Source: Cryptosporangium minutisporangium (lineage in GTDB: Bacteria > Actinomycetota > Actinomycetes > Mycobacteriales > Cryptosporangiaceae). Taken from it: a stretch of DNA of 64,000 nt. Where the stretch lies: positions 309,801 to 373,800 of the forward strand of contig NZ_BAAAYN010000017.1 in the NCBI RefSeq assembly GCF_039536245.1, given 5' to 3'. Positions 9,097 through 17,125 of this stretch are shown here, in pieces. Within the stretch, counting starts at the first letter, position 1. Each line of letters begins with the position of its first letter. Under the pieces are notes generated by a model. That model ran no database searches. It was not told where the DNA came from and was given only the letters and a program-made list of their open reading frames with translations. A program made the translations under genes and the position numbers.

Positions 9097-10122
9097 TCAG
9101 GCGTTGACGTCGGACAACGCCGCGTGGCCGCGCTCCACCAGCGACGGCACCATCGGACCGAGCCGGTCGAAGCCCTCACCCACCGTCATCCCCTGCAGCG
9201 ACCGATAGTGGATGCCCTCGAAGATCGCCGCCATCTTGTAGTGCGCGAACCCGAGATACCAGGGCAGCTCGTCCAGGTCGGCGCCGGTGAGGCGGCCGTA
9301 CTCCGCCACCAGGTGGTCACCGCCGGGGAACGCCGGGAGGTCACCGGGTACCGCCGCCACCGGACTGTCCAGCCCTCGTATCCCGTCCCACCACATGACC
9401 ATCGAGGCCAGGTCGGTGAGCGGGTCGCCCAACGTCGCCATCTCCCAGTCGAGCACCGCACGGACGGTCCCGGTCCGAGCGTCGACCACCGTGTTGTCGA
9501 GCCGGTAGTCGCCGTGGACGATGCCCGCGCCCTGGCGCTCCGGCAACCGCGCGGCGAGCCGCTCGTGCAGCCGGTCGAGCTCCGGCAGTTCGCGGCTGCG
9601 GGAGGCGTCGAGCTGACGAGCCCAGCGGCGGAGCTGGCGCTCCAGATACCCCGCGGGCCTGCCCAGATCGCCGAGCCCCACCGAGGCCGGGTCGAGCCGG
9701 TGCAGCCGGGCGAGGACGTCGATCAGCCCGTAGGCGAGTGCTTCCGCACCGCCTTCGTCGAACCCGGCGAGGTCATCGACGCTCCGCAGCACCGCGCCGT
9801 CCACGAACTCCATGACGTAGAACGGCGCGCCGATCACGTCCGCACCCCCGAGCACCAGCGGGCGCGGCACCGGGACGTCGGTCGGATGCAGTGCGGACAG
9901 CAACCGGTGCTCCCGGCCCATGTCGTGCGCGGTCTCCAGGACGTGCCCCAGCGGTGGCCGTCGCAGCACCCACCGTCCGACGCCGTCGCTCACCAGGTAG
10001 GTGAGGTTCGATCGCCCGCCGGCGACCAGCTCGGCCCGCAGCGGCCCGGAGAGCAGCCCGGGCAGCTCGGCGCGCAGAAACGCCTCCAGCGACTCGATCT
10101 CCACGCCCGGCGTGGCACTCAT
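9097..10122 (-). CDS. Phosphotransferase family protein (APH/ACAD10-type kinase fold)
   Basis: A 341-residue aminoglycoside-phosphotransferase-fold kinase. It shows a nucleotide-binding N-lobe (GGRSNLTYLV), the catalytic loop HGDYRLDN near residue 203 and the metal-binding DWEMATLGDPLTDLA. This subgroup is the one found next to, or fused with, acyl-CoA dehydrogenases (ACAD10/ACAD11 in animals, LvaA in the Pseudomonas levulinate pathway). There it phosphorylates a hydroxyl of a hydroxyacyl-CoA. An acyl-CoA dehydrogenase lies 1.1 kb away, and both promoters share a motif. The start ATG 10122 follows AGGAGAG. The kinase fold is sure; the hydroxyacyl-CoA role is inferred. Confidence 0.85.
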   Translation of the reverse strand: MSATPGVEIESLEAFLRAELPGLLSGPLRAELVAGGRSNLTYLVSDGVGRWVLRRPPLGHVLETAHDMGREHRLLSALHPTDVPVPRPLVLGGADVIGAPFYVMEFVDGAVLRSVDDLAGFDEGGAEALAYGLIDVLARLHRLDPASVGLGDLGRPAGYLERQLRRWARQLDASRSRELPELDRLHERLAARLPERQGAGIVHGDYRLDNTVVDARTGTVRAVLDWEMATLGDPLTDLASMVMWWDGIRGLDSPVAAVPGDLPAFPGGDHLVAEYGRLTGADLDELPWYLGFAHYKMAAIFEGIHYRSLQGMTVGEGFDRLGPMVPSLVERGHAALSDVNA

Positions 10123-10145
10123 AGACTCTCCTGAAGACGAGCGAT

Positions 10146-10168
10146 CGATCGATCTGTTCAAATGAACA
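10146..10168. promoter_or_regulatory. Probable operator in the kinase/regulator divergent gap
   Basis: TGTTCAAATGAACA (10155-10168) is a perfect 6-bp inverted repeat with a 2-bp centre. It is preceded by CGATCGATC, so CGATCGATCTGTTCA spans 10146-10160. Nearly the same 15-mer lies just before the acyl-CoA dehydrogenase start at 11177-11191. It is the likely binding site of the XRE-TetR protein. Confidence 0.55.
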
Positions 10169-10221
10169 TGGCGGCACGGTCGTGCGCTGTCAAGGGTCGC
10201 CGTCCACCGGAGGAGGTCGCG

Positions 10222-11136
10222 TTGAAACCCATCCCCCCGCCACCGGTGCCCGCCGCGTCCCGGGTTCCGCCACCCGCGGCGACCCGCGCTACCGCGGGCG
10301 CGACCGGTCGCACGGTGACGGCCGACCGCGGGCGGCTGGGCGCCCGGCTGCGTACGGCGCGACGCGCTGCCGGGTTGACGCTACGCGCCACCGCCGACGC
10401 GCTCGGCGTCAGCGTCGGCACCTGGAGCGCGGTGGAGAACGGCCGCACCCGGATCACCCCCGACCGCGTCGCCGCGGCGGCCCGCCTGTTCGGCGCGGAG
10501 GTCGACAGCCTGACCGAACCGGCCGCCACACCCGAACCGACGGTGGGGACCTGGCGCGACTTCCCGCCGCTCGACCTCCCCCCGCCGCTGGCCGGAGCCC
10601 TCAGCGCGTTCGTCGAGCTCGGCTACCACGGTGCGACGATCCGCGACATCGCGCAGCGTGCCCGCCTGTCGGTACCGGGCCTGTACCACCACTGGCCGAC
10701 CAAGCAGCACCTGCTGGTCGCACTCCTCGACCGCACGATGGAGGAGTTGCTCACCCGCGCCGAAGCCGCCCGCGCCGAGGGCGACGGTCCGGTCGAGCGT
10801 TTCGGACTGCTGGTCGAGTGCCTCGCGCTGTTCCACACCCATCGACGGGAGTTGGGCTTCATCGGGGCCAGCGAAATGCGCAGCCTGGACGAGCCCGATC
10901 GCAGCCGGATCGCCGCGCTGCGCGTCGACGTCCAGCGCATGGTCGACGTCGAAGTCCGAGAGGCCAAGCGCCGTGGGCTGTTCGGCACGCCGCTGCCCCA
11001 CGAGGCGTCCCGGGCGGTCGTGACGATGTGCACCGCCCTGCCGACGTGGTGGTCGCCGACCGGCCCGACTCCGCCGGCGACGGTCGCCCAGCAGTACGTC
11101 CAGTTCGCGCTCGACCTGGTTCGCTCCGCGCGTTGA
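10222..11136 (+). CDS. XRE-TetR two-HTH fusion transcriptional regulator
   Basis: I choose TTG 10222, which sits just after GGAGGAGG; this gives 304 residues. Residues 30-90 are a Cro/XRE helix-turn-helix (LRTARRAAGLTLRATADALG, then VGTWSAVENGRTRITPDRV). Residues 125-175 are a TetR helix-turn-helix (GYHGATIRDIAQRARLSVPG, then LYHHWPTKQHLL), followed by an all-helical TetR ligand domain. It is divergent from the phosphotransferase gene and 65 bp upstream of the acyl-CoA dehydrogenase. TGTTCA half-sites before both targets suggest it represses the set until an acyl-CoA-like ligand binds. That regulatory role is inferred. Confidence 0.85.
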   Translation: MKPIPPPPVPAASRVPPPAATRATAGATGRTVTADRGRLGARLRTARRAAGLTLRATADALGVSVGTWSAVENGRTRITPDRVAAAARLFGAEVDSLTEPAATPEPTVGTWRDFPPLDLPPPLAGALSAFVELGYHGATIRDIAQRARLSVPGLYHHWPTKQHLLVALLDRTMEELLTRAEAARAEGDGPVERFGLLVECLALFHTHRRELGFIGASEMRSLDEPDRSRIAALRVDVQRMVDVEVREAKRRGLFGTPLPHEASRAVVTMCTALPTWWSPTGPTPPATVAQQYVQFALDLVRSAR

Positions 11137-11176
11137 CGCGCCGTCCGAGCGGCACCTATGTTCAGAACCTAGCAAG

Positions 11177-11191
11177 CGATCGGTCTGTTCA
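11177..11191. promoter_or_regulatory. Second copy of the CGATCGRTCTGTTCA motif
   Basis: CGATCGGTCTGTTCA differs by one base from the motif at 10146-10160. It lies directly before the ribosome binding site of the acyl-CoA dehydrogenase. A further TGTTCA half-site lies at 11159-11164. Confidence 0.5.
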
Positions 11192-11201
11192 GGAGGCAGC
11201 G

Positions 11202-12428
11202 ATGACTTTGCCTGCGCCGTCGGCCCGCGCAGTGGAACTCCGCGAACGGATGGTCGAGTTCCTCCGTGAACACGTACTCCCCGCCGAAATCCGGTACGTG
11301 GAGCATCGCCGCGGCGCCGGGCCCGACGATCACGTCGTGCCACCGGTCGTCGAGGAACTGAAAGAGACGGCGAAGAAACTCGGGCTCTGGAATCTCTTCC
11401 TACCGGCCGAGTCCGGGCTGACCCAGCTCGAGTACGCACCGATCGCCGAGCTGTCCGGCTGGTGTCACGACCTGGCGCCGGAGGCGATCAACTGCCAGGC
11501 GCCCGACACCGGCAACATGGAGCTGCTGCACCTGCTCGGCACCGACGAGCAGAAGGAGCGGTGGCTCCGGCCGCTGCTCGACGGGCGGATCCGGTCGGCA
11601 TTCGCGATGACCGAACCCGACGTCGCCAGCAGCGACGCCACCAACATCAGCACCCGCATCGTCCGGGACGGCGACGAGTACGTCGTCAACGGTCGCAAGT
11701 GGTGGACCAGCGGCGCCGCCGACCCCCGATGTGCGTTCTTCATCCTGATGGGCAAGACCGATCCGGACGCCCCCACCCACCGTCAGCAGACGATGGTCCT
11801 GGTGCCGCGGGACACGCCGGGCGTCACCGTGGCCCGCGATCACAGCGTCCTCGGGCACTGGGACCAGCACGGTCACCCCGAAGTCGAGTTCGCCGACGTC
11901 CGAGTGCCGGTGACCAACGTGATCGGCGAGGAGGGCGGCGGATTTGCGGCCGCCCAGGCCCGGCTCGGGCCGGGCCGGATCCACCACTGCATGCGGGCGC
12001 TCGGAGCGGCCGAGCGAGCACTGGCCCTGATGGTCGCCCGCGCGCAGTCCCGTGCCGCATTCGGTGGACGCCTCGCTGACCAGGGCGTCGTCCAGCAACA
12101 GATCGCCGAGTCACGGCTGGAGATCGAACAGGCGCGCGCGATCTGTCATCTGGCCTGCGCGACGATCGACGAGTCCGGCAACAAGGCCGCGCGGAACCTC
12201 GTCGCGATGGCGAAGGTCGCCGTACCGCGGGCCGCCACCAGCGTGATCGACCGGGCGATCCAGGTGCACGGCGGCGCCGGCATCGGTGACACCACGCCGC
12301 TGGCCTGGATGTACGCCTGGCACCGCGCGATGCGCCTGTTCGACGGCCCGGACGAGGTGCACCTGCGTTCAATCGCCCGCGCCGAACTGCGCGCCGAGCC
12401 CGTGGTCCCGCCGGCCTGGAGCGTCTGA
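11202..12428 (+). CDS. Acyl-CoA dehydrogenase (ACAD10/11-like group)
   Basis: A 408-residue flavoprotein dehydrogenase. Visible family signatures are AFAMTEPDVASSDATNI (FAD/substrate signature), GRKWWTSGAADPRCAFFILM, QVHGGAGIGDTTPLAWMY near the end and FDGPDEVHLR, which carries the expected catalytic glutamate region. The sequence style (early RYVEHRRGAG, long N-terminal helices) fits the ACAD10/11 and LvaC-type subfamily rather than fatty-acid beta-oxidation enzymes. The ATG follows AGGAGGCAGCG. Together with the APH-fold kinase it probably converts 4-hydroxy- or similar hydroxyacyl-CoA. A hairpin terminator follows. Confidence 0.88.
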   Translation: MTLPAPSARAVELRERMVEFLREHVLPAEIRYVEHRRGAGPDDHVVPPVVEELKETAKKLGLWNLFLPAESGLTQLEYAPIAELSGWCHDLAPEAINCQAPDTGNMELLHLLGTDEQKERWLRPLLDGRIRSAFAMTEPDVASSDATNISTRIVRDGDEYVVNGRKWWTSGAADPRCAFFILMGKTDPDAPTHRQQTMVLVPRDTPGVTVARDHSVLGHWDQHGHPEVEFADVRVPVTNVIGEEGGGFAAAQARLGPGRIHHCMRALGAAERALALMVARAQSRAAFGGRLADQGVVQQQIAESRLEIEQARAICHLACATIDESGNKAARNLVAMAKVAVPRAATSVIDRAIQVHGGAGIGDTTPLAWMYAWHRAMRLFDGPDEVHLRSIARAELRAEPVVPPAWSV

Positions 12429-12435
12429 CCCGAGT

Positions 12436-12466
12436 CGGTGCCGGGCAGCAGGTGTGCCCGGCACCG
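12436..12466. terminator. Bidirectional terminator
   Basis: A perfect 12-bp stem (12436-12447 with 12455-12466) lies between the convergent acyl-CoA dehydrogenase and secreted-protein genes and can serve both. Confidence 0.65.
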
Positions 12467-12479
12467 GCGCGGTCCGGAC

Positions 12480-13094
12480 CTACGCGTTCGAGGGGACGCC
12501 GGCGTGCCGGACGGTCTCACCGCCGCTCGAGCTGTGGACCCTCTTGCTCCTGCGCGCTGGCGCGTACTTCTCGCAGGCCTCCTCGGCCGCCTGGAACTCC
12601 GAGCCCTTCGGGTCGATGCCTTCCGGGAGCCGCAGCGATCCATCGGCGCGGGGCGTCGGGAAGTTCTCGACCCCGTTCTCCCGCATGCACTGCGCGTACC
12701 GCTTCAGCTTCTTCACCTCGGACGCGGAGAGCTTCGGCTTGGCCGGTGCCGCCGGGGCGCACTTCTCGGTCGCCTTCCGGGCCGTCTCGGGGTCGACGTC
12801 CTTCGGAAGGATCGACTCGACCCGTCCCGGCTCGTCGCCCCGCGGCGGGTTCACCTTCGGCGTCTCGAAGCCTGGAAGGCCGTTGGCTCGCATGCACTTC
12901 GCGAACTGCTCCGCCTTCTCCTGGGTGAACGGCGCCTCGCCTCCCTCCGTCACCGCGACGAGGCTCGCCTTGCCCGGCTCCGACGAGCGGTTGTGCGTCG
13001 GCCCCCCACCGTCGGACGCCCAGGCGGCGCTGCCGCCACCGGCCAGCGCCAGGACGGTGAACGCGCCGACGACCACTCCCAACTTGAGTCGCAT
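12480..13094 (-). CDS. Secreted protein with duplicated C-M-R-x-N-G motif
   Basis: From ATG 13094 (after GGGAGAA) the product is 204 residues with a signal peptide (MRLKLGVVVGAFTVLALAGG, cleavage probably near AWA-SD). The mature part has two related units: FAKCMRANGLPGFETP and YAQCMRENGVENFPTP. Each is followed by a stretch with a cysteine (ATEKCAP and AEEACEKYAP). Small exported proteins with this CMRxNG pattern occur widely in actinobacteria beside two-component systems and ABC or RND exporters; their biochemical role is unknown. It is divergent from the response regulator gene, so it may be a target or an accessory of that system. Confidence 0.7.
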   Translation of the reverse strand: MRLKLGVVVGAFTVLALAGGGSAAWASDGGGPTHNRSSEPGKASLVAVTEGGEAPFTQEKAEQFAKCMRANGLPGFETPKVNPPRGDEPGRVESILPKDVDPETARKATEKCAPAAPAKPKLSASEVKKLKRYAQCMRENGVENFPTPRADGSLRLPEGIDPKGSEFQAAEEACEKYAPARRSKRVHSSSGGETVRHAGVPSNA

Positions 13095-13114
13095 CTGTTC
13101 TCCCTCATCGATTC

Positions 13115-13147
13115 GACGTGCGGACGTCGGTGCGACCTCCGCACGTC
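13115..13147. promoter_or_regulatory. Inverted repeat upstream of the secreted-protein gene
   Basis: GACGTGCGGA and TCCGCACGTC form perfect 10-bp arms with a 13-bp spacer, 21 bp upstream of the minus-strand start. It may be an operator or a leader hairpin. Confidence 0.45.
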
Positions 13148-13175
13148 GGATTGGAGTCATCGGCACGCTTCCCGG

Positions 13176-13197
13176 CCGTTTCCGATTTCGGAAACGG
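13176..13197. promoter_or_regulatory. 22-bp near-perfect palindrome upstream of the response regulator
   Basis: CCGTTTCCGA-TT-TCGGAAACGG has 10-bp arms and a TT centre, 33 bp before the response regulator start and in the divergent gap. It is a good candidate for the binding site of that regulator or of another dimeric repressor. Confidence 0.55.
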
Positions 13198-13230
13198 CGA
13201 GGAAATGCGGCGGGAGGTCACTATGGAGGG

Positions 13231-13887
13231 ATGCGGATCCTGGTGGTGGAGGACGAGCCGCTCCTGGCCGACGCGGTGGCGACCTGGCTCCGTGGCGACG
13301 CACACGCCGTCGACGTCGCGCACGACGGCGGCGCCGCACTCGAGCGCATCGGCGTGCACGACTACGACGTCGTCGTGTTGGATCGCGACCTGCCGGTCGT
13401 CCACGGGGACGACGTCTGCCGTACGACGGCGGCCGAGCACCCGGACGTCCGCATTCTGTTGTTGACCGCGGCGGCGGAGATCGACGACCGGGTCACCGGT
13501 CTCACGCTCGGGGCCGACGACTACCTCCCCAAGCCGTTCGCGTTCCCCGAGCTCGCGGCGCGGGTGACCGCACTCGGGCGACGGGCGCGTCCGGCCGCGC
13601 CCCCGATCCTGCAGCGGGCGGGGATTCGACTCGATCCGCACCGTCGCGAGGTGTACCGCGACGGCCGGTACGTCCCCCTGTCGCGGAAGGAGTTCGCGGT
13701 GCTCGCCGAGTTACTCCGAGCCGAGGGCACCGCGGTCTCGGCCGAGCAATTGTTGGAGAAGGCGTGGGACGAGAACGCCGATCCGTTCACGAACGCCGTC
13801 CGGCTGACGATCCTCAAGCTGCGCCGCAAGCTCGGCGATCCGCCGGTGGTGCTGACCGACACCGGCGTCGGGTACCGGATCCCATGA
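13231..13887 (+). CDS. OmpR/PhoB-type response regulator
   Basis: A 218-residue protein. The receiver domain (1-118) has the acidic pair VVEDEP, the phospho-acceptor aspartate in VVVLDRDLP (about residue 51), the Thr in LLLTAAA and the Lys in DYLPKPF. The winged-helix DNA-binding domain (125-218) has PLSRKEFAVLAELLRAEG and NAVRLTILKLRRKLG, then the GVGYRIP wing. The start is the ATG at 13231; an overlapping out-of-frame ATG at 13223 is discarded. Its stop overlaps the kinase start by 4 nt. Adjacent palindromes suggest autoregulation and control of the divergent secreted-protein gene. Confidence 0.92.
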   Translation: MRILVVEDEPLLADAVATWLRGDAHAVDVAHDGGAALERIGVHDYDVVVLDRDLPVVHGDDVCRTTAAEHPDVRILLLTAAAEIDDRVTGLTLGADDYLPKPFAFPELAARVTALGRRARPAAPPILQRAGIRLDPHRREVYRDGRYVPLSRKEFAVLAELLRAEGTAVSAEQLLEKAWDENADPFTNAVRLTILKLRRKLGDPPVVLTDTGVGYRIP

Positions 13888-15005
13888 ACAGGCTGACGCT
13901 GCGGCTCCGGCTCGCGCTGGTGTACGGCGGGCTGTTCATGCTCTCCGGCGTGGTGTTGCTGGCCGTCACGTACGTGCTGATCGCGCAGCGCCTGCCGGCC
14001 GCCGGGGACGGGGGCCCGCTGGTGAAGGCAGGCGTGCCGGGCAAGGGCGAGTCGGTGATCACCGACGTCCGACAGGATGCGCAGCACGAGGCACTCACCG
14101 CTCTGCTCACCCAGGGCGGGATCGCGCTCGCCCTCGTCGGTGTCGTGGCAACGGCGTTCGGCTGGCTGATCGCAGGCCGGATGCTCCAGCCGCTGCACCG
14201 CGTCACCGAAACCGCCCGCCGGATCGCGGACGCGCCGATCGCCGATCGCATCCTGCACGAGCGCATCGCACTGGATGGTCCGCGCGACGAGGTCAAAGAG
14301 CTGGCCGACACGTTCGACGTCATGCTCGAGCGGCTCGACCATGCTTTCGACGGCGAGCGACGCTTCATCGCGAACGCGTCCCACGAGCTACGGACGCCGC
14401 TGACCGTCAACCGCGCCTTGTTGGAGGTAGCGCTACACCGTTCGGAGCCGGTGCCCGAGGTGCGCCACCTGGCCGAGACACTGCTGGCCGTCAACGGGCG
14501 CCATGAACGGCTGATCGATGGGTTGCTACTGCTCGCGCGGTCCGAGCGGGACGTCGGCGAACGGGCCTATCTCGACCTGGCCGACCTGGCCGACCACGTC
14601 GCGAACGCGGTGCAGCCGGGGTCGGTGACCGTGCTGACGAAGCTGGCCGAGGCGCCGACGCTCGGCAATCCGGTGTTGCTGGATCGGCTCGTGCAGAACC
14701 TGGTGGAGAACGGGGTGCGGTACAACCTGCCGTCCGGCGGGTGCGTCGAGATCCTGACCGGTGTGGCCGGTGGGTCGGCGGTGCTGGAGGTGCGCAACAC
14801 CGGGCCGGTGGTGCCGCGCTACGAGGTGCCTGGGTTGTTCCAGCCTTTTCGGCGGTTGTCGGAGCGGGTGGCCGGCGGGTCCGGCGCGGGACTGGGTTTG
14901 TCGATCGTGCAGGCGGTCGCGAAGGCGCACGGCGGGTCGGTTTCAGCGACGCCGGGCCTAGAGGGCGGCCTCGTCGTTACGGTGGTGCTGCCCTTGGCGG
15001 CGTAG
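13884..15005 (+). CDS. Two-component sensor histidine kinase
   Basis: A 373-residue kinase: helix 1 at residues 10-35, a short extracellular loop of about 45 residues (includes GKGESVITD), helix 2 at about 80-100 and a HAMP linker. HisKA carries FIANASHELRTPLTVNRALL with the phosphorylated His near 168. HATPase has VQNLVENGVRYNLPSG (N box) and SGAGLGLSIVQAVAKAHGG (G2). The ATGA overlap with the response regulator shows translational coupling. The small sensor loop implies a membrane or small-ligand signal. The Ser/Thr kinase gene follows closely downstream. Confidence 0.92.
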   Translation: MNRLTLRLRLALVYGGLFMLSGVVLLAVTYVLIAQRLPAAGDGGPLVKAGVPGKGESVITDVRQDAQHEALTALLTQGGIALALVGVVATAFGWLIAGRMLQPLHRVTETARRIADAPIADRILHERIALDGPRDEVKELADTFDVMLERLDHAFDGERRFIANASHELRTPLTVNRALLEVALHRSEPVPEVRHLAETLLAVNGRHERLIDGLLLLARSERDVGERAYLDLADLADHVANAVQPGSVTVLTKLAEAPTLGNPVLLDRLVQNLVENGVRYNLPSGGCVEILTGVAGGSAVLEVRNTGPVVPRYEVPGLFQPFRRLSERVAGGSGAGLGLSIVQAVAKAHGGSVSATPGLEGGLVVTVVLPLAA

Positions 15006-15049
15006 TCGGCGTGGCCATTGAGGTCGATGGGGAACGGTACCGTGTTCGG

Positions 15050-17125
15050 GTGCTCACTCCGGGAACCATGCTCAACCGCCGTTACCGGCTGGACCGCCGG
15101 ATCGGAGTCGGCGGTATGGGCGAGGTCTGGGCAAGCACCGACACGCTGCTCGGACGCCAGGTCGCGATCAAGGCGCTGCTGCCGGCCTTGGTCTCGGACG
15201 CGGAATTCATCACGCGGTTCCGCACCGAGGCGCGGATGATGGCTGCGCTCCGCCACCCAGGCATCGTCCAAGTGCACGACTACGGCGAGAACGCCCAGGT
15301 CGGCGACGACCATCTCGATTACGTCGTGATGGAGCTCATCCAGGGTGAGCCGTTGTCGAAGCGGATCAAGGCGGTCGGCGCCCTGGGCGTCATCGAGACG
15401 CTGACGATCGTGGCTCAGACTGCGGATGCGTTACACGCAGCGCACGAGGCCGGGATCGTGCACCGGGACGTCAAGCCCAACAACCTCCTGATCCGGCCCG
15501 ACGGGGCGATCGTCCTGATCGACTTCGGCGTAGCCCGGTCCGCTGAGATCACCAGCGTGACGTACGGCCACCTCATCGTCGGGTCGCCGCAGTACATGGC
15601 GCCCGAGCAGGCAACCGGCGGCCCGATCTCGCCGGCGACCGACATCTACGCGCTGGGCGCCGTTGCCTACTCCTGCCTGGTCGGTCGTCCGCCGCTCACC
15701 GGCGACAGTCCGGTGCACGTCATAGCGCGGCTCGTCCAGGGCGAGCCGGTGAGTTTGCCGGCCGAGCTGCCCGCGGCGGTGTCGGCGTTGGTGCTGCGAG
15801 CACTGGATCGGGAACCCGGGAAGCGGTTCGCAACGGCGGCGGCGTTCGCGGAGGCGGCCCGTGCGGCGAAGGCCGAGGTCGCCGTCGCTGAGATCAGTGC
15901 ACAGTCGACCGTGGCTACTGCCACGCAGGTCATCGCTCCGTCGGCTGCCGCCGATTCGGTGGGCGTTGGTGGCGGGGCGGATGCCGCAGGTACGGCAGGC
16001 GCCGCAGGTCCGGCGGGCACCGCAGGTACGGCGGGCACCGCAGGTACGGCGGGCGCGGCGGGTGCACCGGCCGCCGGCGCGCAGCCGGTGGCCTCGGGCA
16101 GCCCGATGGCTCCTCCCCCCGGACCGGCCTTTCCCGGGCTGACGCCTATCGTCCCGCCGGGTCCTGTCTCCCCACTTGCAGGCGCTCTTCCTGGACCCGC
16201 GCTTCCCTCGGGCTTTCCTACGCCGTCGGCAGCAGGCACACCGTTTCCCGTAGGCCCTTCAGCGGGACCGACCTATCCGGCGGAGCCGACATCCTCACCG
16301 GGACCCACCACCCCGCCGCCGGTCTTCCCCACCAGCCCACCCTCTTCGTCCAAGTCCGTCGCCTCCGGCGCTGGCGGACAGCCGGGATCCGCGTCAGAAG
16401 CACAACGCGGCAAGCGTCGTGGTGCAGCGCTTGTCGGGGTGGCCGGAGGGGTCGTCCTCGGACTCATCGCCCTGATCGCCCTACTGGCTTTCCGGCCGGA
16501 GTCATCGCCGTCCGAGGCACAAGCAGCGACGACCAGGACCGCCGACGCCACGGCAGGTGCTAGTCCGACGGCAGGAACTGGCCAGGGCCAGTCGAGCGCC
16601 CAATCGACCAGCAGGCTCACCGCGTCTCCCACACCGACGCTCGAGCCCTCCAAGCCGGCGCCGTCGTCGACGCCATCGGCACCAACCCAGCCGTCGGCAG
16701 ACGCACCCGGTACGAATCCCACACCCGGACCGCAGCCCAGTGCCGCACCCCCCACGACGGCACCGCCCGCAGCGCCACCACCCGCAGCGCCACCACCGGC
16801 GCCGAAGGCCGACCCCTCGGCGTGCCCCCGCGGCTACGTCTGCTTCTGGACCGGCGCGAACTACACCGGAGACATGGGAAAGCTGGCTGGTAAGAACACC
16901 GACTGGGCGGCGTTCAAGCACGCCACCTGCCCGGGCGGGACGTGGAGCGCCTGCGCTTCCTCGGTCTACAACAACGGCGCGAACTGCAAGGCGCAGCTGT
17001 TCAACCAGATCGGCTTGAAGAGTGCCCCGGGGACGTCGCCGCTGGTTCTCGCGCGCCAAACCGGCGCGACGCAGCTGTCCGGCTCGATGAATCGCCAGAT
17101 CCGGTCGAACAACTGGATCTGCTGA
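15050..17125 (+). CDS. Membrane Ser/Thr protein kinase with extracellular I36/crystallin-like domain
   Basis: A 691-residue protein from GTG 15050 (VLTPGTMLNRRYRL, usual for actinobacterial kinases); ATG 15068 is an alternative. Kinase domain 6-270: GVGGMGEVW glycine loop, VAIK lysine, IVHRDVKPNNLL catalytic loop, LIDFGVAR and GSPQYMAPEQA. A Gly-Thr-Ala and Pro-rich linker includes a run of GTA triplets. A single membrane helix lies near residues 460-483. After an extracellular Pro/Thr/Ser linker the last 100 residues resemble the peptidase inhibitor I36 family: ACPRGYVCFWTGANYTGDMG, six cysteines, and a closing NRQIRSNNWIC. This domain is probably the external sensor or binds a cell-wall or protease ligand. 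Confidence 0.88.
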   Translation: MLTPGTMLNRRYRLDRRIGVGGMGEVWASTDTLLGRQVAIKALLPALVSDAEFITRFRTEARMMAALRHPGIVQVHDYGENAQVGDDHLDYVVMELIQGEPLSKRIKAVGALGVIETLTIVAQTADALHAAHEAGIVHRDVKPNNLLIRPDGAIVLIDFGVARSAEITSVTYGHLIVGSPQYMAPEQATGGPISPATDIYALGAVAYSCLVGRPPLTGDSPVHVIARLVQGEPVSLPAELPAAVSALVLRALDREPGKRFATAAAFAEAARAAKAEVAVAEISAQSTVATATQVIAPSAAADSVGVGGGADAAGTAGAAGPAGTAGTAGTAGTAGAAGAPAAGAQPVASGSPMAPPPGPAFPGLTPIVPPGPVSPLAGALPGPALPSGFPTPSAAGTPFPVGPSAGPTYPAEPTSSPGPTTPPPVFPTSPPSSSKSVASGAGGQPGSASEAQRGKRRGAALVGVAGGVVLGLIALIALLAFRPESSPSEAQAATTRTADATAGASPTAGTGQGQSSAQSTSRLTASPTPTLEPSKPAPSSTPSAPTQPSADAPGTNPTPGPQPSAAPPTTAPPAAPPPAAPPPAPKADPSACPRGYVCFWTGANYTGDMGKLAGKNTDWAAFKHATCPGGTWSACASSVYNNGANCKAQLFNQIGLKSAPGTSPLVLARQTGATQLSGSMNRQIRSNNWIC
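15985..16062. repeat. GTA/GPA collagen-like coding repeat in the Ser/Thr kinase linker
   Basis: Short near-identical units of the GCAGGTACGGCGGGCACC kind encode GTAGTAGTAGAAG. A flexible, slippage-prone linker. Confidence 0.55.

Noticed and set aside
10182-11201. Long N-terminal extension of the acyl-CoA dehydrogenase
   Set aside because: It overlaps the XRE-TetR gene in another frame and is low-complexity; a good ribosome site precedes ATG 11202.
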